Positions 1 through 9,386 of a stretch of 64,000 nucleotides of DNA are shown piece after piece; the first letter of the stretch is position 1, and every line of letters begins with the position of its first letter. A program made the translations under genes and the position numbers. Source of the stretch: Sphingobium sp. CAP-1. GTDB taxonomy: Bacteria; Pseudomonadota; Alphaproteobacteria; Sphingomonadales; Sphingomonadaceae. The stretch spans positions 186,001-250,000 of the forward strand of contig NZ_CP046252.1 in assembly GCF_009720145.1 (NCBI RefSeq), in the 5' to 3' direction. Under the pieces are notes generated by a model, which saw only the letters and a list, made by a program, of their open reading frames with translations, ran no database searches and was not told where the DNA came from.

Positions 1-3000
1 CGGTGACGGCAGCGGTGCGGCGCAGCGCTTCGGTCGTGAGCAAGTCATCGACCTTCGCCGCGAGCTGGCCGACGCCCTTGGCCAGCCGCTCATGCCCCTG
101 CGCCGGCAGCGTGCCGGCGGGCAGGGCGCGCAATATGTCGGCAATCTGCGCGCGCATCCCGCTGGCAATGTCGCTGAACAGCGCAAGGCGCGCGGCTTCG
201 CCCATGTCGGCGGCGTCGATATCATCCCACAGGGTGCGGATGTCATAGAGCCGCTCGGCGATCAGGAAGGCGCTGGCGAGGTCGGCGAGCGAGCAGCCCT
301 CCTCCTCCGCCAGTTCGAACGGATGGATCAGGCCGAGGCGGTTGACGATCCGGTTCGCGACCTTGGTGGCGATGATTTCCTTCTTCAGCGCATGGGCCGC
401 GATCGCCTCCGCTTCCTTCTTCTGCATCGCGGGCGGGAAGGCGGCGGCCAGTTCGGCACCCATGCTGGCGTCGGTGGCGAGGTCGCCATGTTCGATCGCA
501 TCCTGCAACGCCAGCTTGGCGGTGGAGAGCAGCACGGCCAGTTCCGGGCGGGTGAGGCCAAGGCCATCCTGCCCGCGCCGCAGCAACTGGTCGTTGGCGG
601 CCAGCCCCTCGACCTGACGGTCGAGCCGGCCCGTCTCCTCGAACGTCTCGATCAGCCGGACATAGGAGGCGAGGTCGGCCGCGCCGCCCGCCTGCGCGAT
701 CGACAGGCCCAGCGCCTGGAGGCGATTATCCTCCAGCACAAGGTCGCCGACCGCATCGGTCATGCTTTCCAGCAATTTGTTGCGCTGCTCGAAGGGCAGG
801 CGGCCTTCCGCCATTTCCTTGTTCAGCGCGATCTTGATGTTCACTTCATTGTCCGAACAGTCGACGCCCGCCGAATTGTCGATGAAGTCGGTGTTGATCC
901 GCCCGCCGCGCAGCGCGAAGGCGATGCGGCCCGCCTGCGTCGTGCCCAGATTGGCGCCTTCGCCCACCACCTTGACCCGCAACTGCTCGGCATTGACGCG
1001 CAGGCGATCATTGGCGGGATCGCCGACATCGCCATGGCTTTGCGCGGCGGCCTTTACATAGGTGCCGATGCCGCCGAACCACAGCAGGTCGGCCGGGGCT
1101 TTGAGGATCGCGGAGATCAGCGCCGCCGGCTCCATCTCGGCGTCGGTCACGTCCAGGATCGCCTGCATCTCCGGGGTCAGCGCGATGCGCTTCAGGCTGC
1201 GCGAAAAGACGCCGCCGCCCCTGGAAATCAGCGCCTTGTCATAGTCCTCCCAGCTCGAACGCGGCAGCGCGAACAGGCGGTTGCGCTCTTCCCAGCTTTT
1301 CGCCGGGTCGGGCGCGGGGTCGAAGAAGATATGGCGATGGTCGAAGGCGGCGACCAGCCTGATCGCCTTGCTCAGCAACATGCCGTTGCCGAACACGTCG
1401 CCCGACATGTCGCCGCAGCCCACGACGCTGACCGGTTCGCTCTGCACATCGATGCCCATTTCGGCGAAGTGGCGTTGCACCGAAATCCATGCGCCGCGCG
1501 CGGTGATGCCCATCGCCTTATGGTCGTAGCCGTTGGAGCCGCCACTGGCGAAGGCGTCGCCCAGCCAGAAGCCGCGTTCCAGCGCGATCGCATTGGCGAC
1601 ATCGCTGAAGGTCGCCGTGCCCTTGTCCGCCGCGACGACGAAATAGGGGTCGTCGCCGTCATGGATGACGACATCGACCGGATGCCTGACCTTGTTCTTG
1701 ACGATATTGTCGGTCACGGACAGCAGGGAGCGGATGAAGATGCGGTAGCTTTCGGTGCCTTCGGCCAGCCAGGCGTCGCGATCGACCTGCGGGCTGGGAA
1801 GCTGTTTGGGATAGAAGCCGCCCTTCGCGCCGGTCGGCACGATGACCGCATTCTTGACCCGCTGCGCCTTCATCAGACCCAATATTTCGGTGCGGAAATC
1901 GTCGCGCCGGTCGGACCAGCGCAGGCCGCCACGGGCAACCGGGCCGGCGCGCAGGTGGATGCCCTCGACGCGCGGGCTGTAGACCCAGATTTCGCGCCAG
2001 GGCAGCGGCGCGGGCAGGCCCGGCACCAGCGCGCTGTCGAGCTTGAAGGCCAAGGCCTCCTGCGCGGCAGGTGCATAGAAATTGGTGCGCAGCGTGGCGG
2101 TGATGACCGCGCGCAGCAGGCGCAGCACGCGGTCCTCGTCGATCGCCGTCACCTGTTCCAGCCCGGCGTCGATCTCCGCCTGCGCCTGCGCGATGCGTTC
2201 GGCAGCGCCGTCCTGCGCGGCGGGATCATGCAGCGCTTCGAACAGCGTGATGAGGTTGGCGGCAACGCCCTGCGCCTTGCGCAGCGTGTCGGCAAAGGTC
2301 GCCATGCCATAGGCGACGCCGGCCTGTCGCAGATAGCGGTAGAGCGCGCGGAACAGCACCACCGATCGCGGCGCGAGGCTGGCGGTGACGATCAGTTCGT
2401 TGAAGCGGTCATTTTCCGCCCGGCCTTCCAGCACCTGCGCGATGGCTTCGGTCACGACCACCGCGCGATCGACCACCTGTTGCGCATCGCCACCGGCCGG
2501 CAGTTCCAGCACGAAGCGCTGGACATGGCCCAGAGCGCCGCCATCGATCGCCGTCGTCATCTCCTCGATCGCGCGGAAACCGAAATTCTCGAACACCGGC
2601 ACCACTTCGGACAGGGCGACGGTGCTTTGGCTGTAGAGTTTCAGCCGCAGCCGTTCGGCGCTGTCCTCAGGGTTGCGATAGATGCGGATCGACTTGTCGC
2701 CTTCCCCCGACAGGCCGTGGATCAGACGGATGTCGATCGCCGCCTCGGCCGGGCCGGCGCCGTTGCGATAGGCGAGCGGGAAGCCGGGGGCGAAGCGCTG
2801 CGCCAGCGCGGCGGCGCGGCCGCCTTCTTCGGTTTCGGCCAGAGCCTCTTCCACCGCGGGCACCCAGCCGCGCACCATCTGCTGCAACTGGCGATCCAGC
2901 GCATCACTGTCCGGCACGACCCCGCCCTCGCGCAGGTCGAGCGTGATGCGCAGCAGCGCCAGTCCGCCTTCCTCCAGTGCGATCGACCAGCTCAGCACCG

Positions 3001-4216
3001 GGCCGTTTGCGGCCTGGGCCAGCATGTCCTGCACCGCGACGCGGCGCGCGGTCGACAGCTCATCGCGCGGCAGCCAGACGAAAGCGTAAAGATGACGGGC
3101 GAGCGCGCTGGTGGCGAGCGCCAGCTTGGGACGCGGCCGGTCGGTCAGCGACATGAAGGTCAGCGCCAGCCGCTCCAGCGTGTCGCGGTCGAAACCGATG
3201 GTGATGTCATGCGGCAGAGAGGTCAGCGCATGGGCCAGCGTCTTGCCGGCATGGCCCGACGGATCGAAGCCGAACTTGTCCATCAGCGTGGACAGCGCCG
3301 ATCGCAGCAGCGGCACCTTGTCCGGGGTCGCCGACAGGCCCGAACTGGTCCACATGCCGGCATGGATCGACAGCGCCCTGACCTCCTTGCCCTCGCGGAT
3401 CGGGATCAGGATCAGGTCGAGCAGCACATGGCGATGCACGCGCGAGATGCGGCTGGACTTGATGATCAGCGGGGTGCGCTTGCCTTCCTCGAACCAGGTG
3501 AAGGCGGCCTCCAGCGAGGCGGGCGCGATCAGCGGCTTGTCGAGCCGGGTGCAGATGCCCAGCGGGGCGCTGCTGCCGCCGCCGCGCTGCACGATTTCAT
3601 GCCCGGTCTGGGTGAAATGGCGTGCCAGGAACCAGCGCAGCAGGGCCGCGCCTTCCTCGTCCGGCACCCCGTCGGCATCGGCGGCCATGGCCGATTGCAT
3701 CGCGTTCCAGTCGGTCACGGCGGCGCGCACATCGGCCAGCGTTTCGGCCAGCGCCTTTTCCAGCGCGCGGCGACCCTTCGCATCGGCGCGGTCGGTTTCG
3801 ATATAGATCATCGATTCCCGGCGCGCGCCCGGCGTGTCATCGTCCAGAATGGCGGACAATGTGCCACCGTCGCGCGCGACCGACAGAACCGGATGAAGCA
3901 GGCGGTGGATGGTGATGTCGGCGGCCGCCAGCGCATTGGCGATCGAATCCACCAGGAAGGGCATGTCGTCATTGACGATCGCCAGCCGCATGAACCGGCC
4001 AGTCGCGCCTTCGCCCAGCGTCTCGACGCTGATCGCGGCCTGGCCCGGCTTGCGGTCGTTGGCGGTGCGGCCGAGGAAGGCGGCGGCCGCGGTCAGTGCG
4101 GCCTCGTCAAATCCCTCCCTCTCGCCCGGCAGGGCGCCACGGCTCAGCGCCTGCTCCAGCGCCTGTCCGATGATCGTGTCGACTTCCTTGTTCTTCGCTT
4201 CCGCCAGCGCCGTCAT
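1..4216 (-). CDS. NAD-specific glutamate dehydrogenase, large 180-kDa type (3' end beyond window)
   Basis: Oxidatively deaminates glutamate to 2-oxoglutarate with NAD in the cytoplasm. About 1,405 codons are visible, starting ATG (MTALAEAKNKEVDT) behind a GAGGTGG ribosome site; the C-terminus runs off the left edge, consistent with the roughly 1,550-1,600 aa of this family. The N-terminal ACT-like regulatory part is followed near residues 755-800 by the catalytic signature GGLRWSDRRDDFR and a KNAVIVPTGAKGGF lysine segment, and near residue 890 by GGSNGYDHKAMGITARG. The family is common in sphingomonads and other alphaproteobacteria. The long antisense frame over this gene is a G+C-driven shadow. 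No disruption is visible; it is a backbone gene left of the ICE. Confidence 0.95.
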   Translation of the reverse strand, partial: MTALAEAKNKEVDTIIGQALEQALSRGALPGEREGFDEAALTAAAAFLGRTANDRKPGQAAISVETLGEGATGRFMRLAIVNDDMPFLVDSIANALAAADITIHRLLHPVLSVARDGGTLSAILDDDTPGARRESMIYIETDRADAKGRRALEKALAETLADVRAAVTDWNAMQSAMAADADGVPDEEGAALLRWFLARHFTQTGHEIVQRGGGSSAPLGICTRLDKPLIAPASLEAAFTWFEEGKRTPLIIKSSRISRVHRHVLLDLILIPIREGKEVRALSIHAGMWTSSGLSATPDKVPLLRSALSTLMDKFGFDPSGHAGKTLAHALTSLPHDITIGFDRDTLERLALTFMSLTDRPRPKLALATSALARHLYAFVWLPRDELSTARRVAVQDMLAQAANGPVLSWSIALEEGGLALLRITLDLREGGVVPDSDALDRQLQQMVRGWVPAVEEALAETEEGGRAAALAQRFAPGFPLAYRNGAGPAEAAIDIRLIHGLSGEGDKSIRIYRNPEDSAERLRLKLYSQSTVALSEVVPVFENFGFRAIEEMTTAIDGGALGHVQRFVLELPAGGDAQQVVDRAVVVTEAIAQVLEGRAENDRFNELIVTASLAPRSVVLFRALYRYLRQAGVAYGMATFADTLRKAQGVAANLITLFEALHDPAAQDGAAERIAQAQAEIDAGLEQVTAIDEDRVLRLLRAVITATLRTNFYAPAAQEALAFKLDSALVPGLPAPLPWREIWVYSPRVEGIHLRAGPVARGGLRWSDRRDDFRTEILGLMKAQRVKNAVIVPTGAKGGFYPKQLPSPQVDRDAWLAEGTESYRIFIRSLLSVTDNIVKNKVRHPVDVVIHDGDDPYFVVAADKGTATFSDVANAIALERGFWLGDAFASGGSNGYDHKAMGITARGAWISVQRHFAEMGIDVQSEPVSVVGCGDMSGDVFGNGMLLSKAIRLVAAFDHRHIFFDPAPDPAKSWEERNRLFALPRSSWEDYDKALISRGGGVFSRSLKRIALTPEMQAILDVTDAEMEPAALISAILKAPADLLWFGGIGTYVKAAAQSHGDVGDPANDRLRVNAEQLRVKVVGEGANLGTTQAGRIAFALRGGRINTDFIDNSAGVDCSDNEVNIKIALNKEMAEGRLPFEQRNKLLESMTDAVGDLVLEDNRLQALGLSIAQAGGAADLASYVRLIETFEETGRLDRQVEGLAANDQLLRRGQDGLGLTRPELAVLLSTAKLALQDAIEHGDLATDASMGAELAAAFPPAMQKKEAEAIAAHALKKEIIATKVANRIVNRLGLIHPFELAEEEGCSLADLASAFLIAERLYDIRTLWDDIDAADMGEAARLALFSDIASGMRAQIADILRALPAGTLPAQGHERLAKGVGQLAAKVDDLLTTEALRRTAAVT

Positions 4217-4519
4217 TCGCTTCCACCTCTCACAGCGGTTTTGTCCGCTTCGATCGTAAACGGAGGAGGCGCTGGAACGCCGCCATGCGACTCCTCGGCT
4301 TGGGGCGCCTATATGCGCCTGCAAGCGGGGCGGCTCAACCCTTGGCGTGAAATAAAATTTCTGATTTTTGAAATTAAATGATGCAGCGCAACACGGCCCG
4401 CGCGAACGGCGCGGGGCGTGCGGTCATGGCTTGTATCGGCCAGCAACCGCCGCATGTCGAGCGTGGATTGGGCGGCCGGTGGAGCATTTTGCCGCGTAGA
4501 AAAGGGCGCGCACGGCCAA
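4217..4519. other. Intergenic region between NAD-GDH and the PAS gene
   Basis: This should hold the leftward promoter of the glutamate dehydrogenase and the end of the PAS gene's transcript. A short A+T-rich stretch around 4348-4382 stands out. I see no convincing small gene, RNA or terminator; the short rightward frame here looks fortuitous. Confidence 0.4.
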
Positions 4520-5827
4520 TTATTTTGACGCGGCGACGATCACGCGCTGGCCAAGGTCGGAGCCTTCGGGCAGGGCGGCGACGATCGACAAAGTGCCGTC
4601 CGCCTCGCGCCGGGCGACGACCACGGCCAGCCCGTCCATATCGGTGGCGAGGGCGAGCGGATCGATCGCGGCAGCGGCCTTGATGGCGGAGCGGGCGATC
4701 TGGCCGCGATCGGGCTTTGCCGGCGCGTCGGCGCGGCGGCTGGCGCGCTGATCGCGCACCAGGGCTTTCAGGCCGCCCTTATAGGCGCTCAGATAATCGG
4801 CCAGCGTGCCGACCTCCACCCCCTGCGCCATCGCATGGTCCAGCGCGGTCGCATATTCGGTGATGCGTGTCTTGTCGTAGGTGGCGCCGAATACCAGCTT
4901 GATGATCGCGGTCATCGGGCTGCGTGCCTGTGCCTTGATGCCATAATCGTGCAGCAGTTCGGCATAGTCGTCGGCGCGGATGCGCGCGACGCGCGCGAAA
5001 TCATAGGAGAGGCTGACGGCGCGATAGAGGGCGGCGTGGCTGCGCGCCTCGCTGATGCGGACGCGGGCGGCGCCGTCACGGGCCAGCGCGAGCCAGTCGG
5101 CGAGCGAGGCGTCGTCGGGCGGGCATTCCATGCCGGTCAGGTCGAGCGTGTCGTCCTCATCCTCATCGTCCGTCTCGAAATAGTTGGAGGCGGCTTCGGC
5201 GGCGGGACCATCGGCCCAGATCGGCGCGCTGTTCTGCGGCGTCGGGGCGCTGCGCAGGGCTTCCGAGACTTCCACTTCCAGCGCATCGGACACGCTGCGG
5301 CTGGCCACTTCCTTCCAGTTGATCACGCCAAAGACGAAATCGATCGTCTCGTCGTCGGACGAGAAGGGCATCAATATGCCGCGATACATGATCTCCGCGC
5401 CACGCTGGTTGACGAATTCGGCCTCGAAGCCGATCGGCGCGGCATTGGCTATGATCTGGAGATAATGGTCGGTCAGGCGCGACAGCAGCGAGCGGGCGGG
5501 GACATCATTGATATAGTCGATCGTCCCCTCAATCTCGCATTCCTGGCGCAGGGCCGAACCGAGATAGACGATGGCGGGATTGTCGAGGCCCACGCTGAAG
5601 TCGAGCAGCACCGCGTGCGGGCCGAAATCCTCCAGTTGGTCGGGGACCAGATCCTCGATCGAGGGGAGGGCGCGATCGCCCAGCAACGAGGCCCAATAAT
5701 TATAGGCGCGCACCTGCATCCGGCGCTCGTCGGACACGAGTGCCGGCGGATTTTCGACTTCCATCGCGTCAGCATGGTCGAAATCATCCTGGTCGTTGGC
5801 GGCGTCATGCCCCCGCAGAGTGTCCAT
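4520..5827 (-). CDS. PAS-domain protein (PAS_5-like), putative sensory/regulatory
   Basis: A 435-aa protein. Residues ~36-170 resemble the PAS_5 family of alphaproteobacteria (NYWASLLGDRALPS near the start, then VLLDFSVGLDNPAIVYLGS). A very acidic linker follows (ETDDEDEDDT), then a C-terminal part with no recognisable enzymatic domain. No transmembrane segment or output HTH is evident. The start chosen is the ATG of MDTLRGHDA, which has AGGA about 8 nt upstream; upstream in-frame starts lack a ribosome site. It probably senses a ligand or redox state, but its partner cannot be named. It sits in the chromosomal backbone just left of the tRNA that the ICE uses. Confidence 0.75.
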   Translation of the reverse strand: MDTLRGHDAANDQDDFDHADAMEVENPPALVSDERRMQVRAYNYWASLLGDRALPSIEDLVPDQLEDFGPHAVLLDFSVGLDNPAIVYLGSALRQECEIEGTIDYINDVPARSLLSRLTDHYLQIIANAAPIGFEAEFVNQRGAEIMYRGILMPFSSDDETIDFVFGVINWKEVASRSVSDALEVEVSEALRSAPTPQNSAPIWADGPAAEAASNYFETDDEDEDDTLDLTGMECPPDDASLADWLALARDGAARVRISEARSHAALYRAVSLSYDFARVARIRADDYAELLHDYGIKAQARSPMTAIIKLVFGATYDKTRITEYATALDHAMAQGVEVGTLADYLSAYKGGLKALVRDQRASRRADAPAKPDRGQIARSAIKAAAAIDPLALATDMDGLAVVVARREADGTLSIVAALPEGSDLGQRVIVAASK

Positions 5828-6010
5828 CCGGTCGTCCTGTCTCATGCCAGAAAAGGGCTGCATATGATTCGACAGTGGCACGGGATGGTAAATTTGGGGT
5901 AAAAGCCGGGCGGAAAGCGCTGGTCCGGGCTGCGCGTGCGAAAAAGCGCGGCCATCGATCAAATGCCCGCTTGTTCTATCGCCCAACCGCTGTTATCTGC
6001 CCGCCCCGAC

Positions 6011-6086
6011 GCCGCTTTAGCTCAGTTGGTAGAGCACATCATTCGTAATGATGGGGTCACGTGTTCGAGCCACGTAAGCGGCACCA
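6011..6086 (+). tRNA. tRNA-Thr (anticodon CGT)
   Basis: A full cloverleaf can be folded: acceptor GCCGCTT/AAGCGGC, D-stem GCTC/GAGC, anticodon stem CATCA/TGATG with loop TTCGTAA (anticodon CGT, codon ACG), T-stem ACGTG/CACGT with loop TTCGAGC, and an encoded 3' CCA. It forms the left boundary of the integrated element: the recombinase gene runs into its 3' half on the opposite strand, so the 3' part is the probable attachment site and was kept intact after integration. Confidence 0.96.
6057..6086. other. Candidate attL core: 3' end of tRNA-Thr
   Basis: The recombinase ORF ends inside the T-arm of the tRNA (the minus strand reads ..LRGSNT-stop), which is the arrangement expected when an element has recombined into a tRNA 3' end. 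I searched by eye for a second copy of CACGTAAGCGGCACCA to the right and did not find one, so the direct repeat marking attR is probably beyond the window. Confidence 0.45.
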
Positions 6087-7739
6087 TTTCGGTCCAAAAC
6101 CGCGAGTCCCTAGCACCGCCGCCTCTACGCCAGAGACGGCGGTGAGGGTGCGTAGCAACTCGGTGCGCGTGCCGCAGATTCGCACATCCGTCTTGCTATG
6201 GACCTCGACCCGCTGAGCGACGGCACGCACATGGTTCCGCGCATAGGAGCCGTCGTCATGGCGCAGCTTATGTTTCGCGGCCAGCGCGAACGCATGAAGG
6301 CTCTCGACGGTGATCTCCGGGCTGATGCGCTCGATATGCGCGACAGCCCGCTCGGCATCCCCTCGGGCCTGGTCGCGGAGGGTGGTCAGCTCGGCGATGC
6401 GCGCCTTGAGCGACGGATCGCCCATATCGACCACTCCATTCTCGATCGCCTCATAGAGTCGGGAGAGCTTGGTATCGGCCTCCGTCGCCCGACGCTCCAT
6501 CTCGGCGACGTGCTGGCGGCGCTCCGTCACCCATTCCTCACGCCGGGCGATAAGCTGGTCCATCAGCACTTCAAGCCGAGCGGGATCGAGCAGCCGCTTC
6601 TCCAGATGCTCGATCACGGCCTCGTTCAGCCGGTCCATCGGCAGAGAGACGCCGGGGCAACCCGTTTTCCCCTTCGTGGCTTTGGTCGCGCAGGTGTAGT
6701 AGCGATACTCCTGACCGCTCCGGCTGGTGCCCGTGCGCAGCGTCATCGCCGCACCGCAGCAGGCGCAGAAGCAGATGCCCGTCAGAAGCGTCGAACCGCC
6801 CACCGCGCGCGGCGGCATCATCTTGGGGCTGCGCGCCTTCAATGACCGCTGCACGGCCTCGAACTCGGCCACCGTGACAATCGGCGGCACTTCCATGATG
6901 GCGTGCTCGGCCTCGGGCTTCCGACGCCCCTTCTTGACGTCATAGGTGTTGAAACGGTGCTGGCCGATATAGGTCGTGCGCGTCAGCACCTGATGCACCA
7001 TGCCCTTGCCCCAGCGCCCACCATAGCGTGTGCGGATATTGTTCTCGTTGAGCCAGCACGCGATAGCCATGACTCCGATCGGCCCGCGTCCATCGGCGCC
7101 CTCCAGCGCCAGGCGGAAAATCCGGCGCACCGTCTCGGCATGGATCGGATCGATCTCCAGCTTCTTCTTGATCTTCGTGCCCCGCTGCTCGGCCTCGACC
7201 ACGCGGTAGCCGATCGGCGGACGGGCGCCGTTCCAGAAGCCTTGCCGCGCGTTCTCGTTCATCGCGCGTAGCGTATGCTTGGCAGTCTCTTTCGACTGAT
7301 ATTCGTCGAACAGCGTCATGATCCTGCGCATCATCTCGCCCGCGGGATCATCGCCGAGAACCTGCGTGATCGAGACAAGCTGCACGCCGTTCTTCGCCAG
7401 CTTGCGGACGTAGAACTCGAACTGGAACTGATCGCGGAAGAAGCGCGAGAAGCTATGCACGACCACCACGTCGAACGCGGGAGGCCTCTCCATCGCCGCA
7501 TCGATCATATCCTGGAAGGCGGGACGGCGATCGTCGGTGCCCGAGACGCCCGGCTCGACGAACTCGGCCGCGACCTCCCAGCCGTTCGAGAGGCAGTAAC
7601 CCTCAAGCTGGCGGCGTTGATCGGGGATCGACAAGTCGTGATCCGCCTGGCGCGGAGTGGAAACGCGCAGGTAGAGCGCGGCGCGAGCCGTCGCCACGAC
7701 CGGCGGCGTCTCGGGTTTGGCGGGGGCGACAGTCGCCAT
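6057..7739 (-). CDS. Large serine recombinase (ICE integrase)
   Basis: A 560-aa site-specific recombinase expected to integrate and excise the element. Residues ~20-160 form the resolvase catalytic domain with the LYLRVSTPRQ nucleophile-serine motif and SFSRFFRD. The 'recombinase' domain follows (PIGYRVVE, then YGGRWGKGMVHQVLTRTTYIG), then a zinc ribbon (CFCACCGA paired with YYTC and GCPG) and a coiled coil (~400-480). The C-terminal residues WCRLRGSNT are encoded by the tRNA gene, so the natural 3' end depends on which att site the element occupies. ATG start. It lies at the element's left end, transcribed towards the junction, as is usual for integrases. Confidence 0.93.
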   Translation of the reverse strand: MATVAPAKPETPPVVATARAALYLRVSTPRQADHDLSIPDQRRQLEGYCLSNGWEVAAEFVEPGVSGTDDRRPAFQDMIDAAMERPPAFDVVVVHSFSRFFRDQFQFEFYVRKLAKNGVQLVSITQVLGDDPAGEMMRRIMTLFDEYQSKETAKHTLRAMNENARQGFWNGARPPIGYRVVEAEQRGTKIKKKLEIDPIHAETVRRIFRLALEGADGRGPIGVMAIACWLNENNIRTRYGGRWGKGMVHQVLTRTTYIGQHRFNTYDVKKGRRKPEAEHAIMEVPPIVTVAEFEAVQRSLKARSPKMMPPRAVGGSTLLTGICFCACCGAAMTLRTGTSRSGQEYRYYTCATKATKGKTGCPGVSLPMDRLNEAVIEHLEKRLLDPARLEVLMDQLIARREEWVTERRQHVAEMERRATEADTKLSRLYEAIENGVVDMGDPSLKARIAELTTLRDQARGDAERAVAHIERISPEITVESLHAFALAAKHKLRHDDGSYARNHVRAVAQRVEVHSKTDVRICGTRTELLRTLTAVSGVEAAVLGTRGFGPKWCRLRGSNT

Positions 7740-7784
7740 GACAACATCCTTTCATCAACCTGCGGCCCACAGCGGCGACCGCGA

Positions 7785-8294
7785 CTACATTTTCTCCAGC
7801 CCCCGCCCCGCCGAGGACGCCAGCAGGAACAGCCGGTTCGGCCGCCGCGGGAAGGGCGCAAAGCCAAGCCCTTCGTAGAAAGCTGCCGCGCGTTCATCCT
7901 TGGCGTCGACGATGATGGCCAGCACCGCCAGCGTTTCCGCGGCGCCGAGAATGCGGCGTATCGCATCCACCGCCAGCACTTCACCGAAGCCCTTGCCACG
8001 CATCCGAACGTCCCGTGCAAGGCGTCCGATCAGCGCCGCTGGATAACCGCTCTCGTAGCGCGGCAGCTTGCGCGCGATTTCCTCCGGCAATTCGCCCAGC
8101 TCCAGCTTGAAGGCGCTCAGGCTGTAAAAGCCGACGACGCCCAACTCCGAATCCGCTGCGACGAAGACACGCGCGACATCGCGGCGGTCATCCTGACCGG
8201 CGCGTCGCCGGAACCAGCCATCCAGATCGGCCTGCCCGCAAGAGAAGCGCGACCGATCGTGATGCTTGCCGAGGGCTTCAAAGACGATCGCCAA
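7785..8294 (-). CDS. GNAT acetyltransferase toxin (TacT-like)
   Basis: 169 aa with the layout of the TacT/AtaT-like toxins that acetylate charged aminoacyl-tRNAs. It has an N-terminal FSCGQADLDGWFRRRA, the substrate loop VFVAAD..VVGFYSLSAF, an acetyl-CoA binding loop LARDVRMRGKGFGEVL, and the C-terminal AAAFYEGLGFAPF. It begins 3 nt after the antitoxin stop with a TTG codon, so the two are almost certainly co-transcribed and translationally coupled. On an ICE such a pair would stabilise the element. The toxin assignment rests on the pairing and family architecture; a plain N-acetyltransferase is the alternative. Confidence 0.85.
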   Translation of the reverse strand: MAIVFEALGKHHDRSRFSCGQADLDGWFRRRAGQDDRRDVARVFVAADSELGVVGFYSLSAFKLELGELPEEIARKLPRYESGYPAALIGRLARDVRMRGKGFGEVLAVDAIRRILGAAETLAVLAIIVDAKDERAAAFYEGLGFAPFPRRPNRLFLLASSAGRGLEKM

Positions 8295-8297
8295 TCG

Positions 8298-8588
8298 TCA
8301 GCCCACGAGATCGCGGTGACGGCGCATGGCCGCGATCAGCCGCTCGGACGGCTCCGGCGGGTTCATCAGCGCCTCGAAGAAGGCATCCCGATCTGCGCCG
8401 GTCAGCACCAGGCGTTGATGCTCGTCCAGCACGCGCCGCGCGCCTTCATAGGCCAGATCACCGGCCGTCAGGCCAGTGACCGCCGTCGCCTGTTGAATCA
8501 AATCCTTGGCCGACGCGCTCACGCGCAGCTCGATCCGCTCGCGCTTGATCTCGCGCTCCGGTTTCCGGCGTTTCTGAACGGCTGACAT
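8298..8588 (-). CDS. DUF1778 ribbon-helix-helix antitoxin
   Basis: A 96-aa basic protein, MSAVQKRRKPEREIKRER followed by IELRVSASAKDLIQQATAV, the RHH DNA-binding pattern of DUF1778 (TacA-like) antitoxins. A C-terminal tail (VLTGADRDAFFEALMNPPEP) is typical of the toxin-neutralising part. It is immediately upstream of the GNAT gene on the same strand; by analogy with TacAT it should neutralise the toxin and autorepress the operon. The start is taken at MSAV because upstream in-frame residues do not match the family. Confidence 0.88.
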   Translation of the reverse strand: MSAVQKRRKPEREIKRERIELRVSASAKDLIQQATAVTGLTAGDLAYEGARRVLDEHQRLVLTGADRDAFFEALMNPPEPSERLIAAMRRHRDLVG

Positions 8589-8704
8589 GCCCGATCTCCT
8601 TTGACCGTTAATGTACGGCATAATACCGTGCCAGTCAACTTCGCCGAAGCGCGTGGGCCGCATCATCCGATCGTAGAAGCACGGGACAGCAGAGCCGATT
8701 TTCA

Positions 8705-8947
8705 TCATGGCAGCGACCCGAACAGGGCGTCCAGTTCCTCACGAAAAGCGCCTTCGATGACGCGCAGCTCGGCATCGCCGATGGGAACCTGCTCGGGCCA
8801 GTCGTCGGTAACGATTATCGGCGCGCTGGTAGCGCTCCTGCGAGACGATGCGCGCGTCGGATGCGGCTGCATGTAATCGTGCAGGTCTTCCAGCCCTTCC
8901 GACCAGCCGCGGGGTGCGCGGCGGCGACGTTTGCGAGAGAGTGCCAT
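8705..8947 (-). CDS. Small conserved ICE hypothetical protein
   Basis: 80 aa, MALSRKRRRRAPRGWSEGLE then DLHDYMQPHPTRASSRR and an acidic C-terminus ending ELDALFGSLP. It has a strongly basic N-terminus, no signal peptide and no membrane segment. I cannot assign a family. It is called from an in-frame ATG; the much longer upstream extension of the same frame is arginine/alanine-rich and looks non-coding. It could be a DNA-associated accessory protein of the element. Confidence 0.5.
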   Translation of the reverse strand: MALSRKRRRRAPRGWSEGLEDLHDYMQPHPTRASSRRSATSAPIIVTDDWPEQVPIGDAELRVIEGAFREELDALFGSLP

Positions 8948-9146
8948 ATGCTCAAGCTGCCGCGCATCTCTCGGGAATCCAGCAAAATCGCCCTTGGCCG
9001 CATACGTGCCGGTCCCGTAGCGGCGGCGGCGGGATTCGGCGCACGGCGGCGCAAGGCGGAAATAGCGAAGCGTAGCGTAGCAGAGATACGTGCTCACGGC
9101 GGGATCGCGGATGCCGTGTGCAGCCCGGTTTGCTATCCTTCCGCAC

Positions 9147-9386
9147 ATGGACTCGCGGACGCACATCGACACTGACAGAATCGACGAGGCGGTGCTTGCC
9201 CTGCTGTGGCTCAACCGCAGCACCACCGGCACGGCCTGGAAAGGCTTCGACTGGAGCGCGATGGATCGACTGCACGAACGCGGACTGATTTCCGATCCGG
9301 CGCGCAAGGCGAAGTCGGTGCATCTGACGGACGAAGGCATGGCCGAGGCTGAGCGCCTGTTCAACGCGCTGTTCGCTCGCCCCTGA
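9147..9386 (+). CDS. DUF6429-like small protein
   Basis: 79 aa, with ..TDRIDEAVLALLWLNR, AWKGFDWSAMDRLHERGLI and SVHLTDEGMAEAERLF. This resembles a small helical family often annotated DUF6429 that is common on mobile elements; the middle reads like a winged-helix pattern (GLISDPARKAKSVHLTDEG). The function is unknown; a DNA-binding role is only a guess. Start at ATG of MDSRTHIDTDR; the upstream extension of the frame is not conserved-looking. Confidence 0.72.
   Translation: MDSRTHIDTDRIDEAVLALLWLNRSTTGTAWKGFDWSAMDRLHERGLISDPARKAKSVHLTDEGMAEAERLFNALFARP

Noticed and set aside
92..4381. 1,429-codon rightward frame opposite NAD-glutamate dehydrogenase
   Set aside because: It is the antisense shadow of a long G+C-rich gene; the product is Arg/Gly/Gln/Ala-rich without any domain, whereas the minus strand has all NAD-GDH motifs.
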